A DNA stretch of 64,000 bases, taken from the NCBI RefSeq assembly GCF_029961145.1, contig NZ_JASBRG010000007.1, positions 2,024,040-2,088,039 on the forward strand, given 5' to 3'. This stretch comes from Pinibacter soli (GTDB lineage: Bacteria; Bacteroidota; Bacteroidia; Chitinophagales; Chitinophagaceae). The notes beneath the pieces were generated by a model. It saw only the letters and a list, made by a program, of their open reading frames with translations, was not told where the DNA came from and made no database searches. Of the stretch, positions 49,782 to 57,683 are shown in pieces (position 1 is the stretch's first letter; each line of letters starts with the position of its first letter). The position numbers and the translations under genes were made by a program.

Positions 49782-50141
49782 TTACATATAAAACTGCTCT
49801 GACACTATCTTTCCGTCCTGCACGTGATAAACACAAAGTTCAGACATCTTTTCGCGGTTCCGTCCTTTCATTTTCATATCCATGTCCAATACAAATGCAA
49901 TGGAGTTACCTGATATAAGAGGTTCAGACACTTTTACTCCATGAGCCTCTTCTACCATTGATTGAAATTTATGTCCTTTCTCAATTATTTTATCCAGTCC
50001 TTTTGTTTCTTTATCAAAACCTGCTGATGCCTCGGCCTCGATGCTTACAACATCCTTTGAATAAAGCTCTTTTTGTGCTTTTTCAAATTCGCCTTCGCGA
50101 CAATAGTCCACTAATTTTTGTGCGATTTGTTTTGTAGTCAT
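49782..50141 (-). CDS. SnoaL/NTF2-like protein
   Basis: The start at 50141 gives a 119-residue cone-shaped NTF2-fold protein (MTTKQIAQKLVDYCREGEFE at the N-terminus, YHVQDGKIVSEQFYM at the end). ATGs further upstream would only add a tail with no homology. Such SnoaL-like proteins bind or isomerise small molecules; the ligand is unknown. Confidence 0.85.
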   Translation of the reverse strand: MTTKQIAQKLVDYCREGEFEKAQKELYSKDVVSIEAEASAGFDKETKGLDKIIEKGHKFQSMVEEAHGVKVSEPLISGNSIAFVLDMDMKMKGRNREKMSELCVYHVQDGKIVSEQFYM

Positions 50142-50425
50142 AATAAAAGTTTTTGAGTGAACAATGCAATGTTTCGCCGAAAAAATCATACCAGCTGATA
50201 ATCTGAAAAATGAACGGAGCACAAGCGATATATTTTCAATCTATTATTAAACTCCTTCTGAAAATTTAACAATCAACACAACTGACAAATTTTCAATTCT
50301 GATTAATGCCTTCCACAAAAACACACTCTTAAAGAAAATCTAAAATCAAATCATCACTATGAAACTAAATTATTTTCATTTTACTTTGTATTACAAAGTG
50401 CTTTTAAATACATAAATAAACACAA

Positions 50426-51214
50426 ATGAACAGTAAAGAATGGATTGCATATTTCCGCCAAAATGCAAAGCAATACAGGGTTGACTGGAACCTCGACCCA
50501 AACATTACCCAGGAACAAATCAGTGCCGTTATCTATTCACTACAAGCATGGCAACTCGGAGAAACTTCTGACGGCAGCAACCTGCTGAGGGCCGCCACGA
50601 AGTATGCTCATTCAATTAACGATCCGGATTACATTGAAGCTGTGAAACTATTCATCAAAGAAGAGCAGAAGCATGGCAATAATCTTGGGTTATACATCGA
50701 TGCCATTGGAGAAAAAAGAATCAGGCAGGATTGGGGAGATTCGCTGTTTAGAAAAATAAGATACTTCAACACCAGCATGGAGCTGTGGACACTTACTGTG
50801 ATTGTCGTGGAAAGTACTGCCCAAATATTTTATCAATCACTGAAAGATGCAAGCGACTGCACTTTGCTAAAACAAATTTGTACAGACATATTGATAGACG
50901 AAGCCTATCACATCACTTTTCAAATGGAACGCATGTCAACAATCGTTAAAGACAAAACAGTCTTTGGAAAGCGCTGGAGGAAATGGTTCTACAAATTATT
51001 TTTCTTCTCCACTACACTAGTCGTCTGGTTTGCACACAAGAAAGCATTTAAAGCAGGTGGTAATACTTTTAAAAGTTATTGCAAGAAGATGAGCTTGAAA
51101 TACGGTAAAACGTTAGGCAAATTGGGTGCATCTAGTAGACAGGCACTGGTAGCTGGTGAAGCATCTGAAATCACGATTCATCAGTATAAAACTATCGCAC
51201 GTGAACACTCCTAA
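50426..51214 (+). CDS. Ferritin-like diiron-domain protein
   Basis: A 262-residue protein with a four-helix ferritin-like core. Candidate ligand motifs are EEQKH (about residues 83-87) and DEAYH (about 156-160), with an ESTAQ glutamate between. Outside these it has a basic, Trp-rich stretch (KRWRKWFYKLFFFSTTLVVW), perhaps membrane-associated, and a Lys/Gly-rich C-terminus. No closer family is recognised. It may be an oxidase, oxygenase or iron-binding protein. Confidence 0.7.
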   Translation: MNSKEWIAYFRQNAKQYRVDWNLDPNITQEQISAVIYSLQAWQLGETSDGSNLLRAATKYAHSINDPDYIEAVKLFIKEEQKHGNNLGLYIDAIGEKRIRQDWGDSLFRKIRYFNTSMELWTLTVIVVESTAQIFYQSLKDASDCTLLKQICTDILIDEAYHITFQMERMSTIVKDKTVFGKRWRKWFYKLFFFSTTLVVWFAHKKAFKAGGNTFKSYCKKMSLKYGKTLGKLGASSRQALVAGEASEITIHQYKTIAREHS

Positions 51215-51331
51215 CAATTTTCAATTTCCTGCTGTTTCTGCAGCCAATTTGATTTATTTTGTGAGCTATTTCAATCATTTTGTCCTTTATCAAAAAATAA
51301 AAATATCTTACAACCACCAACGATTGCCATT

Positions 51332-52243
51332 ATGAACAGAAACATTTTACTCGTACTTTTTATGATTATGCTTACAACTGTGAAGGCACAAACAACTTTT
51401 AACTTATACAAGAACGCTATACCGGGAAGCAAGCCCGTTAAAAATGAAGAGGTTTCTGAAACATCAGGCGGCATTCTACGCATTAGTAAAATCACCGTTC
51501 CTACTCTTACGGCATACATTCCTGAAAAGCAGGATGCGAAAAGAACAGCAGTTGTTATTTGCCCCGGCGGCGGTTACTCAATCGTGGCAGCAGATCACGA
51601 AGGTACAGCTATCGCAAAAGAATTCAACAAAAAGGGCATTACTGCTTTTGTTTTGAAATATCGGCTCCCCGATGCAAACGCCATGGAGAGTAAAGAGATC
51701 GGACCACTTCAGGATGCACAACAAGCCATTAAAACAGTAAGGGACAGCGCTGCAAAATGGAATATCGATCCTGCGCATGTGGGCATCATAGGCTTTTCCG
51801 CAGGCGGGCATCTGGCATCCACTGCTGGCACACATTTCACCCAGTCGGTAATTGACAATAAAGAAAACACCAATCTGCGTCCGGACTTTATGATCCTTAT
51901 TTATCCTGTCATCAGCTTCCAGGATGCATACGGCCATATCGGTTCAAGGGACCAGTTGATTGGCAAAAATCCTTCACAGGAAAAAATCAAAGAGTACTCC
52001 AATGAATTAAAGGTTACTTCGAATACACCTCCAACCTTCCTTGTACACGCAAGCGACGACAAGGTTGTTAATCCGCAAAACAGCACTTTGTTCTACGAAG
52101 CACTGCTTGCAAATCATGTCCCTGCTGAATTACACATATACCAAACTGGCGGCCATGGTTTCGGTCTTCACAGAAAAAACACTTCCGATGAATGGATGGA
52201 CAGATGTTTTGATTGGATGAAGGTGAATGGACTAAAAAACTAG
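51332..52243 (+). CDS. Secreted alpha/beta hydrolase (esterase/acetyl-xylan-esterase-like)
   Basis: A 303-residue exported esterase (signal peptide ending TVKAQ). It has the HGG-like oxyanion stretch VICPGGGY, the nucleophile elbow GFSAGG, a charge-relay aspartate in HASDDKVV and the histidine in GGHGFG. Such proteins are often deacetylases of plant polysaccharides, but no PUL is adjacent. Confidence 0.9.
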   Translation: MNRNILLVLFMIMLTTVKAQTTFNLYKNAIPGSKPVKNEEVSETSGGILRISKITVPTLTAYIPEKQDAKRTAVVICPGGGYSIVAADHEGTAIAKEFNKKGITAFVLKYRLPDANAMESKEIGPLQDAQQAIKTVRDSAAKWNIDPAHVGIIGFSAGGHLASTAGTHFTQSVIDNKENTNLRPDFMILIYPVISFQDAYGHIGSRDQLIGKNPSQEKIKEYSNELKVTSNTPPTFLVHASDDKVVNPQNSTLFYEALLANHVPAELHIYQTGGHGFGLHRKNTSDEWMDRCFDWMKVNGLKN

Positions 52244-52317
52244 GAACTAGGATTAGGAGCCAGGAATTAGAATTTGAAGAAGTTTACATTTTGAAAGGGA
52301 ATTCTTCAACCTTAGTT

Positions 52318-52377
52318 AAGATAATAAACAATAAAAGTTTGGTGTTTTTTCACCAAACTTTTATTGTTTATTATCTT
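52318..52377. repeat. Perfect 27-base-pair inverted repeat with T6 loop
   Basis: The arms 52318-52344 and 52351-52377 are exactly complementary (left arm AAGATAATAAAC and on, right arm ending GTTTATTATCTT) around TTTTTT. It ends 20 bases before the DoxX start. It could terminate the esterase transcript or regulate the DoxX mRNA. Confidence 0.9.
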
Positions 52378-52397
52378 TCGTTTTACAAAGTAGCACG

Positions 52398-52850
52398 ATG
52401 AAACCTTTGATCATTCTTATCACAACATTTATTCTCTCATTCCTGGCAATACTCATACTCACAGGCAAATATAATTTTCCGTTGGCGGGTCGCATTGCCA
52501 TGTGTGTGATGCTAATTTCCACCGGCATAGCCCATTTCGTGTACACAAACGGTATGATTATGATGTTGCCAAAATTTATTCCTTTAAGAAAACCACTCGT
52601 GCATCTCACCGGTATTATGGAAATAGTTGCTGCCATTACCCTGCTGATTCCCTCCTGGCAATTTGTTACCGCTATATTTCTGATTGCATTTTTCATCGTT
52701 CTTCTACCTGCAAATATTTATGCAGCCTACAATCATATCAACTATGAAAAGGCAACTTATGATGGTGATGGATTAAACTATCTGTGGTTCAGAGTGCCTT
52801 TGCAGATATTATTTATTGTATGGATTTACTTAAGTGCGATAAGATTCTAG
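52398..52850 (+). CDS. DoxX-like four-helix membrane protein
   Basis: A 150-residue protein with four membrane helices and the DoxX-type GIAHFVYTNGMIMMLPKFIP segment near residue 42. The function in Bacteroidota is unknown; DoxX relatives are tied to thiosulfate or quinone chemistry. The hairpin directly upstream may affect its translation. Confidence 0.8.
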   Translation: MKPLIILITTFILSFLAILILTGKYNFPLAGRIAMCVMLISTGIAHFVYTNGMIMMLPKFIPLRKPLVHLTGIMEIVAAITLLIPSWQFVTAIFLIAFFIVLLPANIYAAYNHINYEKATYDGDGLNYLWFRVPLQILFIVWIYLSAIRF

Positions 52851-52892
52851 AAAGCAAGGGAAAACGAATAATCATTTCCCTTGCATTTTACA

Positions 52893-54002
52893 TTATGTCT
52901 TTGTTATGTAAACAACTTCATGCGCTTCCACTATCGTTGGCACCTCCAGCTTGCTGATCAATTTTTCCATCACAGCCAAAGGTACAACAGCCTCTCTTTG
53001 TTTGTTTTGCTGTAATAACAAATTGGCGGCTACTTCAACATATACAATTGTTACGTGCGCATCATAAGTCATAAACAAACTGATCAATTGCTCACGCATT
53101 TGCTTTGTGATGTTTGTCGCGTTCCAAACAAAAGATTTCTTTGCACGCAAATAAGTTCTCGCCTTTTCCTTTGCTGCCTGAATAACAAGACCATTGCCAC
53201 TTTTGTCATCAGGTTTTATCTTCATCTCTTTTCGAATGTCATCCAATGAAATGACAGGCAACGCCTTGTAGCGCTGACGTAAAAATGTATCTTTTCCCGC
53301 CCCAGGCAATCCACTCATCATAATCACCTCTACTGCCGATTGTTCAAAGGGTACATACTCCGGCGACTCGCCATTTTTCAACAAGTAATGTGCCCTTGCT
53401 TCTGCAGAAGCAAATTGCTTTGGCCCCTCCCAGCAATCGTACTCTTTGCACAGTTCAATAAAACAATCGATCCGGTAAAGCAGTTCCTGTCGGTCATTAC
53501 ATATGCGTCCGAGCACGTCTGCTTTTGCCAGAATGGCCAACATTTTCAGATCCACCTCAAGACTTGCAATAATTACGGATCGTTCAGGATCAGGCTTTTC
53601 AAATATCCACAGTGGCAAGCCGTGATACCTCACGAGTTTTGCAATCTGCTCCCGTATAAAAAACGGTGTGGATATATCGCGATATAAAACTTGTCTCGCT
53701 GTTCCCTCACCTTTTCTCGCATGTCCTGCTGAAGTTATTGCTCCATCGTCTTCTATTACCGTAGTGCTATATTTTTCAACATCATGCATTAATGCCGCGG
53801 CCCACAATATTTCTTGTGATTGCTCATCCAATTGCTGGTATTCTTCCAATGTCACCAATGATTTCAACACCATTTGCGTGTGAATGGCAACATTCCCCTC
53901 TCCATGATGCCGCGCATCCTGCGGAACTTCGTTCATTATTTTTACCCACCAGAATTTTTCTTCCAGGTAATGCCAGTCTTTATTACTACTTATCTGCCAC
54001 AT
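52893..54002 (-). CDS. HD-domain/polynucleotide kinase fusion (RNA end-healing, HD-Pnk)
   Basis: Residues about 20-170 are an HD phosphohydrolase-like domain (RHHGEGN, LMHDVEK with H73-D74). Residues about 222-369 are a P-loop kinase (GLPGAGKD at 231-238, then SLDDIRKE and VVTIVYVEV-like core). The same order occurs in Runella HD-Pnk, where HD removes 2',3'-phosphate ends and Pnk phosphorylates 5'-OH ends. The ATG at 54002 is preferred: GGAGG lies six bases before it, a rare strong Shine-Dalgarno for this genome. The first ATG (54017) would add five residues. It overlaps the ligase gene by 17 bases, so translation is coupled. Confidence 0.9.
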   Translation of the reverse strand: MWQISSNKDWHYLEEKFWWVKIMNEVPQDARHHGEGNVAIHTQMVLKSLVTLEEYQQLDEQSQEILWAAALMHDVEKYSTTVIEDDGAITSAGHARKGEGTARQVLYRDISTPFFIREQIAKLVRYHGLPLWIFEKPDPERSVIIASLEVDLKMLAILAKADVLGRICNDRQELLYRIDCFIELCKEYDCWEGPKQFASAEARAHYLLKNGESPEYVPFEQSAVEVIMMSGLPGAGKDTFLRQRYKALPVISLDDIRKEMKIKPDDKSGNGLVIQAAKEKARTYLRAKKSFVWNATNITKQMREQLISLFMTYDAHVTIVYVEVAANLLLQQNKQREAVVPLAVMEKLISKLEVPTIVEAHEVVYITKT

Positions 54003-54696
54003 AACTACCTCCTTCATTAATTAGTTTTGCACGACGCCAATTGCGTATCCAATGCTGATCTGTTTTTACATGTCCCTTGCGCACATACTTGAAAACGTTG
54101 TTTGCAAAATCATCCACTGCATAACCTTCGACATTCCTGGAAACAATGCCTTCCATGGTAGCAATGTTTCCGTTGTTTATATCGTGAGGTTCAAATGCAC
54201 CGGGCCCCTTCACAATTTCCAGTATGCCTTTTTCAAAATCAGCCTGAACCATTGGCCGCTTTACTATTTTAATTTCGGGCACTGTTGGCAAATCCAACAT
54301 CGCCGCATAAAATTTTGTTTCTTCCCAACTCAACCATCTGTCGCCTTCACGTATACCGAAGACAAAAAAATGATGATCAAGTTTTTTATATTCCAGAGAG
54401 TGGACCGCATATAAATTTTCGAGGAACACTTCCAGGTTGCCGAGGTCGTTCTTAACGCTTTTCCAATAATTGCGCAAAGTTGCTGTCCATGCAGAAGTTG
54501 TAGGCGCTGCATGTGAACGGGCGAACACGCCATATTGCGAAAGGCAGTTGTTTTCACCATCCAGTTTTTCCGTATGCACCAATTGCTCAATGGCGCTTAC
54601 GTTTTTCCAGTAGTCATGCTGAATTCTATCATCACTTGTAGTACCGGGAGAAAACGGATAGTGATAAGTACGGCCGTATTTTTGAGATATTGCCAT
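53986..54696 (-). CDS. ATP-dependent RNA ligase
   Basis: A 236-residue minimal nucleotidyltransferase of the RNA-ligase family. The adenylation lysine is K44 in motif I (KLDGENN). Motif IV is EGIV at 182-185 and motif V is KYVRKGHV at 203-210. There is no OB-fold or extra domain. With the HD-Pnk product it would heal and seal broken RNA: HD opens cyclic phosphate, Pnk makes 5'-phosphate, ligase seals. Its promoter is TAGTTTTG with TTG about 20 bases upstream. Confidence 0.9.
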   Translation of the reverse strand: MAISQKYGRTYHYPFSPGTTSDDRIQHDYWKNVSAIEQLVHTEKLDGENNCLSQYGVFARSHAAPTTSAWTATLRNYWKSVKNDLGNLEVFLENLYAVHSLEYKKLDHHFFVFGIREGDRWLSWEETKFYAAMLDLPTVPEIKIVKRPMVQADFEKGILEIVKGPGAFEPHDINNGNIATMEGIVSRNVEGYAVDDFANNVFKYVRKGHVKTDQHWIRNWRRAKLINEGGSYVADK

Positions 54697-55057
54697 GTTA
54701 TCAATATTTAGTTTAGAAAATAAAATTCACAGGCCGCTTCCGGAACGGAAGGGCTACAGAGAAAGATTTAATATGCCTGTGAAATTACATGGCTCAAAAG
54801 TTTATGCGTTTTATTACTGAGGTGCAAAACTAGTAAAATAATTTGCATTTGCAAGAGTAGATTGATTGGGATATTAGACAACCCGGTTGCAGGTGTTGAT
54901 CTCAGATCCCTCCTTCGTCGGGATGACAAGCAAGAGTGGTTTAATTTTTCGAACGGACTAACAAAACAACATTCATAACAAAATCGCCACATTTACATCG
55001 AGATTGTAATCCGTGTAAATCCATCTAATCCGTGTCATCTGTGTGCCAACATTTTGG
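54697..55057. other. Leader region of the RNA-repair operon
   Basis: It holds the promoter near 54825, a TCCCGACGAAGGAGGGA-type dispersed repeat on the minus strand (about 54905-54930), and a single CCGTGT(A/C)A phrase arm at 55005-55040. No gene is seen. Confidence 0.5.
54825..54832 (-). promoter_or_regulatory. Promoter of the RNA ligase/HD-Pnk operon
   Basis: TAGTTTTG on the minus strand is an exact TAnnTTTG box; a TTG stands about 20 bases upstream. The leader to the ligase ATG would be about 120 bases. Confidence 0.5.
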
Positions 55058-55279
55058 TCAGAGATATTTCGCAATAGAAAAACAACGAACACCTTCTATA
55101 TTCTTGTAAGAATCAGTTGTGTAAATATCATCCACAAAATCGATCACGGCCCCTTTGCTAAATATGCCGTGGCTCACGATCAGCACCACTTTTTTAGCGC
55201 CTTTATCTTTAAGCATTTTTGCCGTTCCGGCAAATGTTCCGCCACCATCGCAGATATGAGGTTGAATGTTTTCATCTGT
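55058..55279 (-). pseudogene. C-terminal remnant of a PRPP-synthetase-like gene
   Basis: The minus strand reads DENIQPHICDGGGTFAGTAK, then MLKDKGAKKVVLIVSHGIFS and KGAVIDF, ending CFSIAKYL and TGA at 55058. The CDGGGTFxGxAxxLKxKGA and THGIFSKG-like elements are those of ribose-phosphate pyrophosphokinase/phosphoribosyltransferases. About 73 codons of roughly 290 remain. An in-frame TAA precedes them and no start codon exists. The phosphatase gene ends only six bases upstream, so the 5' part was deleted. Confidence 0.78.
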
Positions 55280-55285
55280 TTAGGT

Positions 55286-56017
55286 TTATTTATTTCTGCC
55301 TTTTTCGTTTGGATATAATTTTTGCGGCGCATCGCTCTGCCAGAATTCTTTTGTATCGATATCCAGCGCCGATATCCGTCCTTTAAAAGCTGCGCCGGTA
55401 TCTATATCCCATACGTTCGATGCCTGCATTGGAACGGTTATACCATAGTTTGTTGTTGGTGTATGTCCTATGAAAATCTCTTTGTACAACGCTAAACGCT
55501 TTGGATAAAAAGGAGATTCTTTGGAAAGATTTTTATCTGTGGCCAATGCCGTCTCCAACAAAGTTCTGTCCCATAAAAAATTACTTTCGTGCCTTTCCTT
55601 AGCGGGGCCATGCATTGACGAAAATCCAGCGTGAATGAACAAGCGATTTTCCTTATCCACGTAATAGCCTTTCATTCTGTTGAAAAATTCGAGGTGCGCT
55701 TTCTTTTGATCATCGCTAAACCCAATATAACTTTCCACGGTTTCCTTCCCGCCATGCAGCAGCCACTCATTGTTTGCCTGGGCACCGTTTAGCCAATTCT
55801 CACACCACCAATCATGATTCCCTTTTATGAAAACACATTCCGGCTTTTCATCAAGCTGTATCAAATAATCGATCACCTGTGCAGACTGCGACCAGCCGTC
55901 TACATAATCACCGAGGAAAATAAGTTTGTCATCCGGTTGAAGATTTAACTCACCAATCAATTGCTGCAGCGCTTTTAGAGCGCCATGAATATCTCCTATT
56001 ACTAATGTTTTGGCCAT
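55286..56017 (-). CDS. Calcineurin-like metallophosphatase (Ser/Thr phosphatase or ApaH-like)
   Basis: A 243-residue PPP-type phosphoesterase. The five metal/phosphate motifs are visible: GDIHGALKAL, GDYVDGW, KGNHDWW, HAGFSSMHG and GHTPTTNYG. Substrates of this group range from phosphoproteins to dinucleoside polyphosphates and RNA/2',3'-phosphate-like esters. It is close to the RNA ligase and HD-Pnk genes and to remnants of ADP-ribose genes, suggesting a role in the same island. The last codon touches the remnant at 55279. Confidence 0.9.
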   Translation of the reverse strand: MAKTLVIGDIHGALKALQQLIGELNLQPDDKLIFLGDYVDGWSQSAQVIDYLIQLDEKPECVFIKGNHDWWCENWLNGAQANNEWLLHGGKETVESYIGFSDDQKKAHLEFFNRMKGYYVDKENRLFIHAGFSSMHGPAKERHESNFLWDRTLLETALATDKNLSKESPFYPKRLALYKEIFIGHTPTTNYGITVPMQASNVWDIDTGAAFKGRISALDIDTKEFWQSDAPQKLYPNEKGRNK

Positions 56018-56060
56018 GAGCGAAGTAAATACTTTATAAGTATTTTTTGTGAAGTTTTAA

Positions 56061-56304
56061 TTATAATCTAATAAAAAGTCGTTCACTCAAATCCTCAATC
56101 TCATTTCGTCTTGCCAGTTTAGCAGCCCATTCCTGCGGGATCGCCTCCGTACCGTATATAAGCCCTGAAAGCCCTCCTGTTACTGCTGCGGTTGTATCGG
56201 TATCACTTCCAAAATTAACGGCTTCAATACCGCCTCTTTGTAGTTATCTGCATTTAAAATCCACCAAATGGTCGCTTCAAAGTGTGAACTACATAACCAG
56301 TTTT
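56061..56304 (-). pseudogene. Frameshifted C-terminal remnant of an ADP-ribosylglycohydrolase
   Basis: Three reading-frame pieces in order read KTGYVVHT, then EATIWWILNADNYKEAVLK, then AVNFGSDTDTTAAVTGG, and it ends LSERLFIRL and TAA (56061). The NFGSDTDTTAAVTGG element is the dinuclear-metal signature of DraG/ARH-type ADP-ribosylglycohydrolases. Frames shift near 56282 and 56221, each explained by loss of one G. The first 200 or so residues are missing; the DoxX gene now occupies that side. Confidence 0.82.
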
Positions 56305-56693
56305 TCAAAAAAGACGTTGTCAAGAGAGTACGTATTGCTTGCCGCATAGTGGAGAAGTAGTGCAAAAAAAGCAACGTGAATTAACTGTGAAGGAAGTGCC
56401 TCCCAGTTTTCAATCAAAGTAGTCCCCAATATCAGCATAATCATTACGATGCTGCCGGCAACTAATGTCGGGCGGATAAACAGACCCAGCATGAGCAACA
56501 GGCCAATGACAAACTCCACCAATGGCAGCGCATAGCTGAATGGTTTCACTATGGTTGCCGATAACATTGACTTCTCAAATGAAGTTACCATCCAGTTACT
56601 GAAGCCTTTGAGTTTGGGCAAACGTACCAAACCGTGACCAAGCATGCTTGCACCTATGGCGAGTCTTAATAGTAGAAAACTTGTCGTGTTCAT
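56289..56693 (-). CDS. DoxX-family membrane protein
   Basis: A 134-residue DoxX protein with four membrane helices (FLLLRLAIGASMLGHGLVRL first). The C-terminal end (SLDNVFFEKLVM) overlaps the beginning of the ADP-ribosylglycohydrolase remnant by 16 bases, so its last residues may have been created by the deletion junction. Function unknown. Confidence 0.85.
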   Translation of the reverse strand: MNTTSFLLLRLAIGASMLGHGLVRLPKLKGFSNWMVTSFEKSMLSATIVKPFSYALPLVEFVIGLLLMLGLFIRPTLVAGSIVMIMLILGTTLIENWEALPSQLIHVAFFALLLHYAASNTYSLDNVFFEKLVM

Positions 56694-56766
56694 TGTTGCA
56701 TTTGTTTGTGATGCAAAGTTTTACAATTTCAAAATGCTGCGTTTGTACAATCGCTGGGTTAATTTG

Positions 56767-56774
56767 TAATTTTG
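56767..56774 (+). promoter_or_regulatory. -7 box of the AraC-family gene
   Basis: TAATTTTG is an exact TAnnTTTG match only five bases before the preferred ATG, so the mRNA may be leaderless. Confidence 0.45.
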
Positions 56775-56779
56775 GTGGT

Positions 56780-57610
56780 ATGGAAATCAAAAGCCTTTAT
56801 CAACCATTTGAAACGTATTACATGGAGACGGATGAATACGTTTCCCAAAAGCATAAAAAGACTTTTTTTGAATTGGTGTTTGTATTGGAGGGAAATGGCA
56901 AACAAATGATCAATGACCATTCTCTGCCATACGCTCCGGATAAGCTTTTCCTGATCTTTCCACAAGATAAGCACGGCTTTGAAGTGCAGAGCCACACAAA
57001 GTTTCTCTTCATCCGTTTTAACGACAGCTATTTAAAAACACAAAGCAGGAACTGGGTGCAAAAGGTTGAATACATTTTCCACAACCACAATCATATGCCC
57101 GGTTGTATTCTTGCGAATGTTTCTGATAAGCCATTGATAAGAGCTTTGGCGGAAGCAATCATTCGTGAACAATCAAACAATGTACACAATCGTGATGAAG
57201 TTATTGCGCAATGCATCAACACGATCATTACGATAGCAGCCAGAAATATTACCATTGATGACGTGGCAAATAAAAAATCTGACACATTGGATGAATCACT
57301 CGCGTTACTCAATTACATTCATCAGCATATTTATGAACCGGAAAAATTAAGGGTCGAAGAGATCGCACGTACGTTCAATTTTTCAAGCAACTATATCAAC
57401 GAGTATTTCAAGAAACATATCGGCGAAAGTCTGCAGCAATACATTACCAAATACAAAGTAAAGCTGATCAAAACGCGCCTGAAACATTCAAACATGCGCT
57501 TGAATGAAATTGCCGATGAGTTTGGCTTTACAGACCTCAGCCACATGAACCGCACATTCAAAAAGTTCACGAACATCAACCCTACCGAGTACAGGAAAAC
57601 CGCTTCTTAA
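56780..57610 (+). CDS. AraC-family transcriptional regulator
   Basis: The start at 56780 (MEIKSLYQPFETYYMETDEY) yields 276 residues with an N-terminal cupin sensor domain (FELVFVLEGNGKQMIND) and a C-terminal double helix-turn-helix (VEEIARTFNFSSNYINEYFK and EIADEFGFTDLSHMNRTFKK). An in-frame ATG at 56648 would add 44 residues of no homology crossing the divergent gene. It is divergent from the DoxX gene, a likely target. The inducer is unknown. Confidence 0.92.
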   Translation: MEIKSLYQPFETYYMETDEYVSQKHKKTFFELVFVLEGNGKQMINDHSLPYAPDKLFLIFPQDKHGFEVQSHTKFLFIRFNDSYLKTQSRNWVQKVEYIFHNHNHMPGCILANVSDKPLIRALAEAIIREQSNNVHNRDEVIAQCINTIITIAARNITIDDVANKKSDTLDESLALLNYIHQHIYEPEKLRVEEIARTFNFSSNYINEYFKKHIGESLQQYITKYKVKLIKTRLKHSNMRLNEIADEFGFTDLSHMNRTFKKFTNINPTEYRKTAS

Positions 57611-57671
57611 CCGGGTGTTGCACTTTGTATTTTCAAATTTACAAATCCTCAAATTTTCAAATTTTTCCGAT

Positions 57672-57679
57672 TACATTTG
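57672..57679 (+). promoter_or_regulatory. -7 box of the ABC-2 permease gene
   Basis: TACATTTG is an exact TAnnTTTG match, four bases before the ATG, so a leaderless transcript is possible. Confidence 0.45.
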
Positions 57680-57683
57680 TTTT

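Noticed and set aside
54768..54992. Minus-strand 74-residue frame upstream of the RNA ligase
   Set aside because: It crosses the promoter and a dispersed repeat and has no recognisable domain.
55043..55318. Plus-strand 91-residue frame in the phosphatase/ligase gap
   Set aside because: It is antisense to the PRPP-synthetase-like remnant and to the end of the phosphatase gene, with no homology of its own.
56648..56779. N-terminal extension of the AraC protein
   Set aside because: The added residues overlap the divergent DoxX start and the promoter, and the cupin domain begins right after the ATG at 56780.
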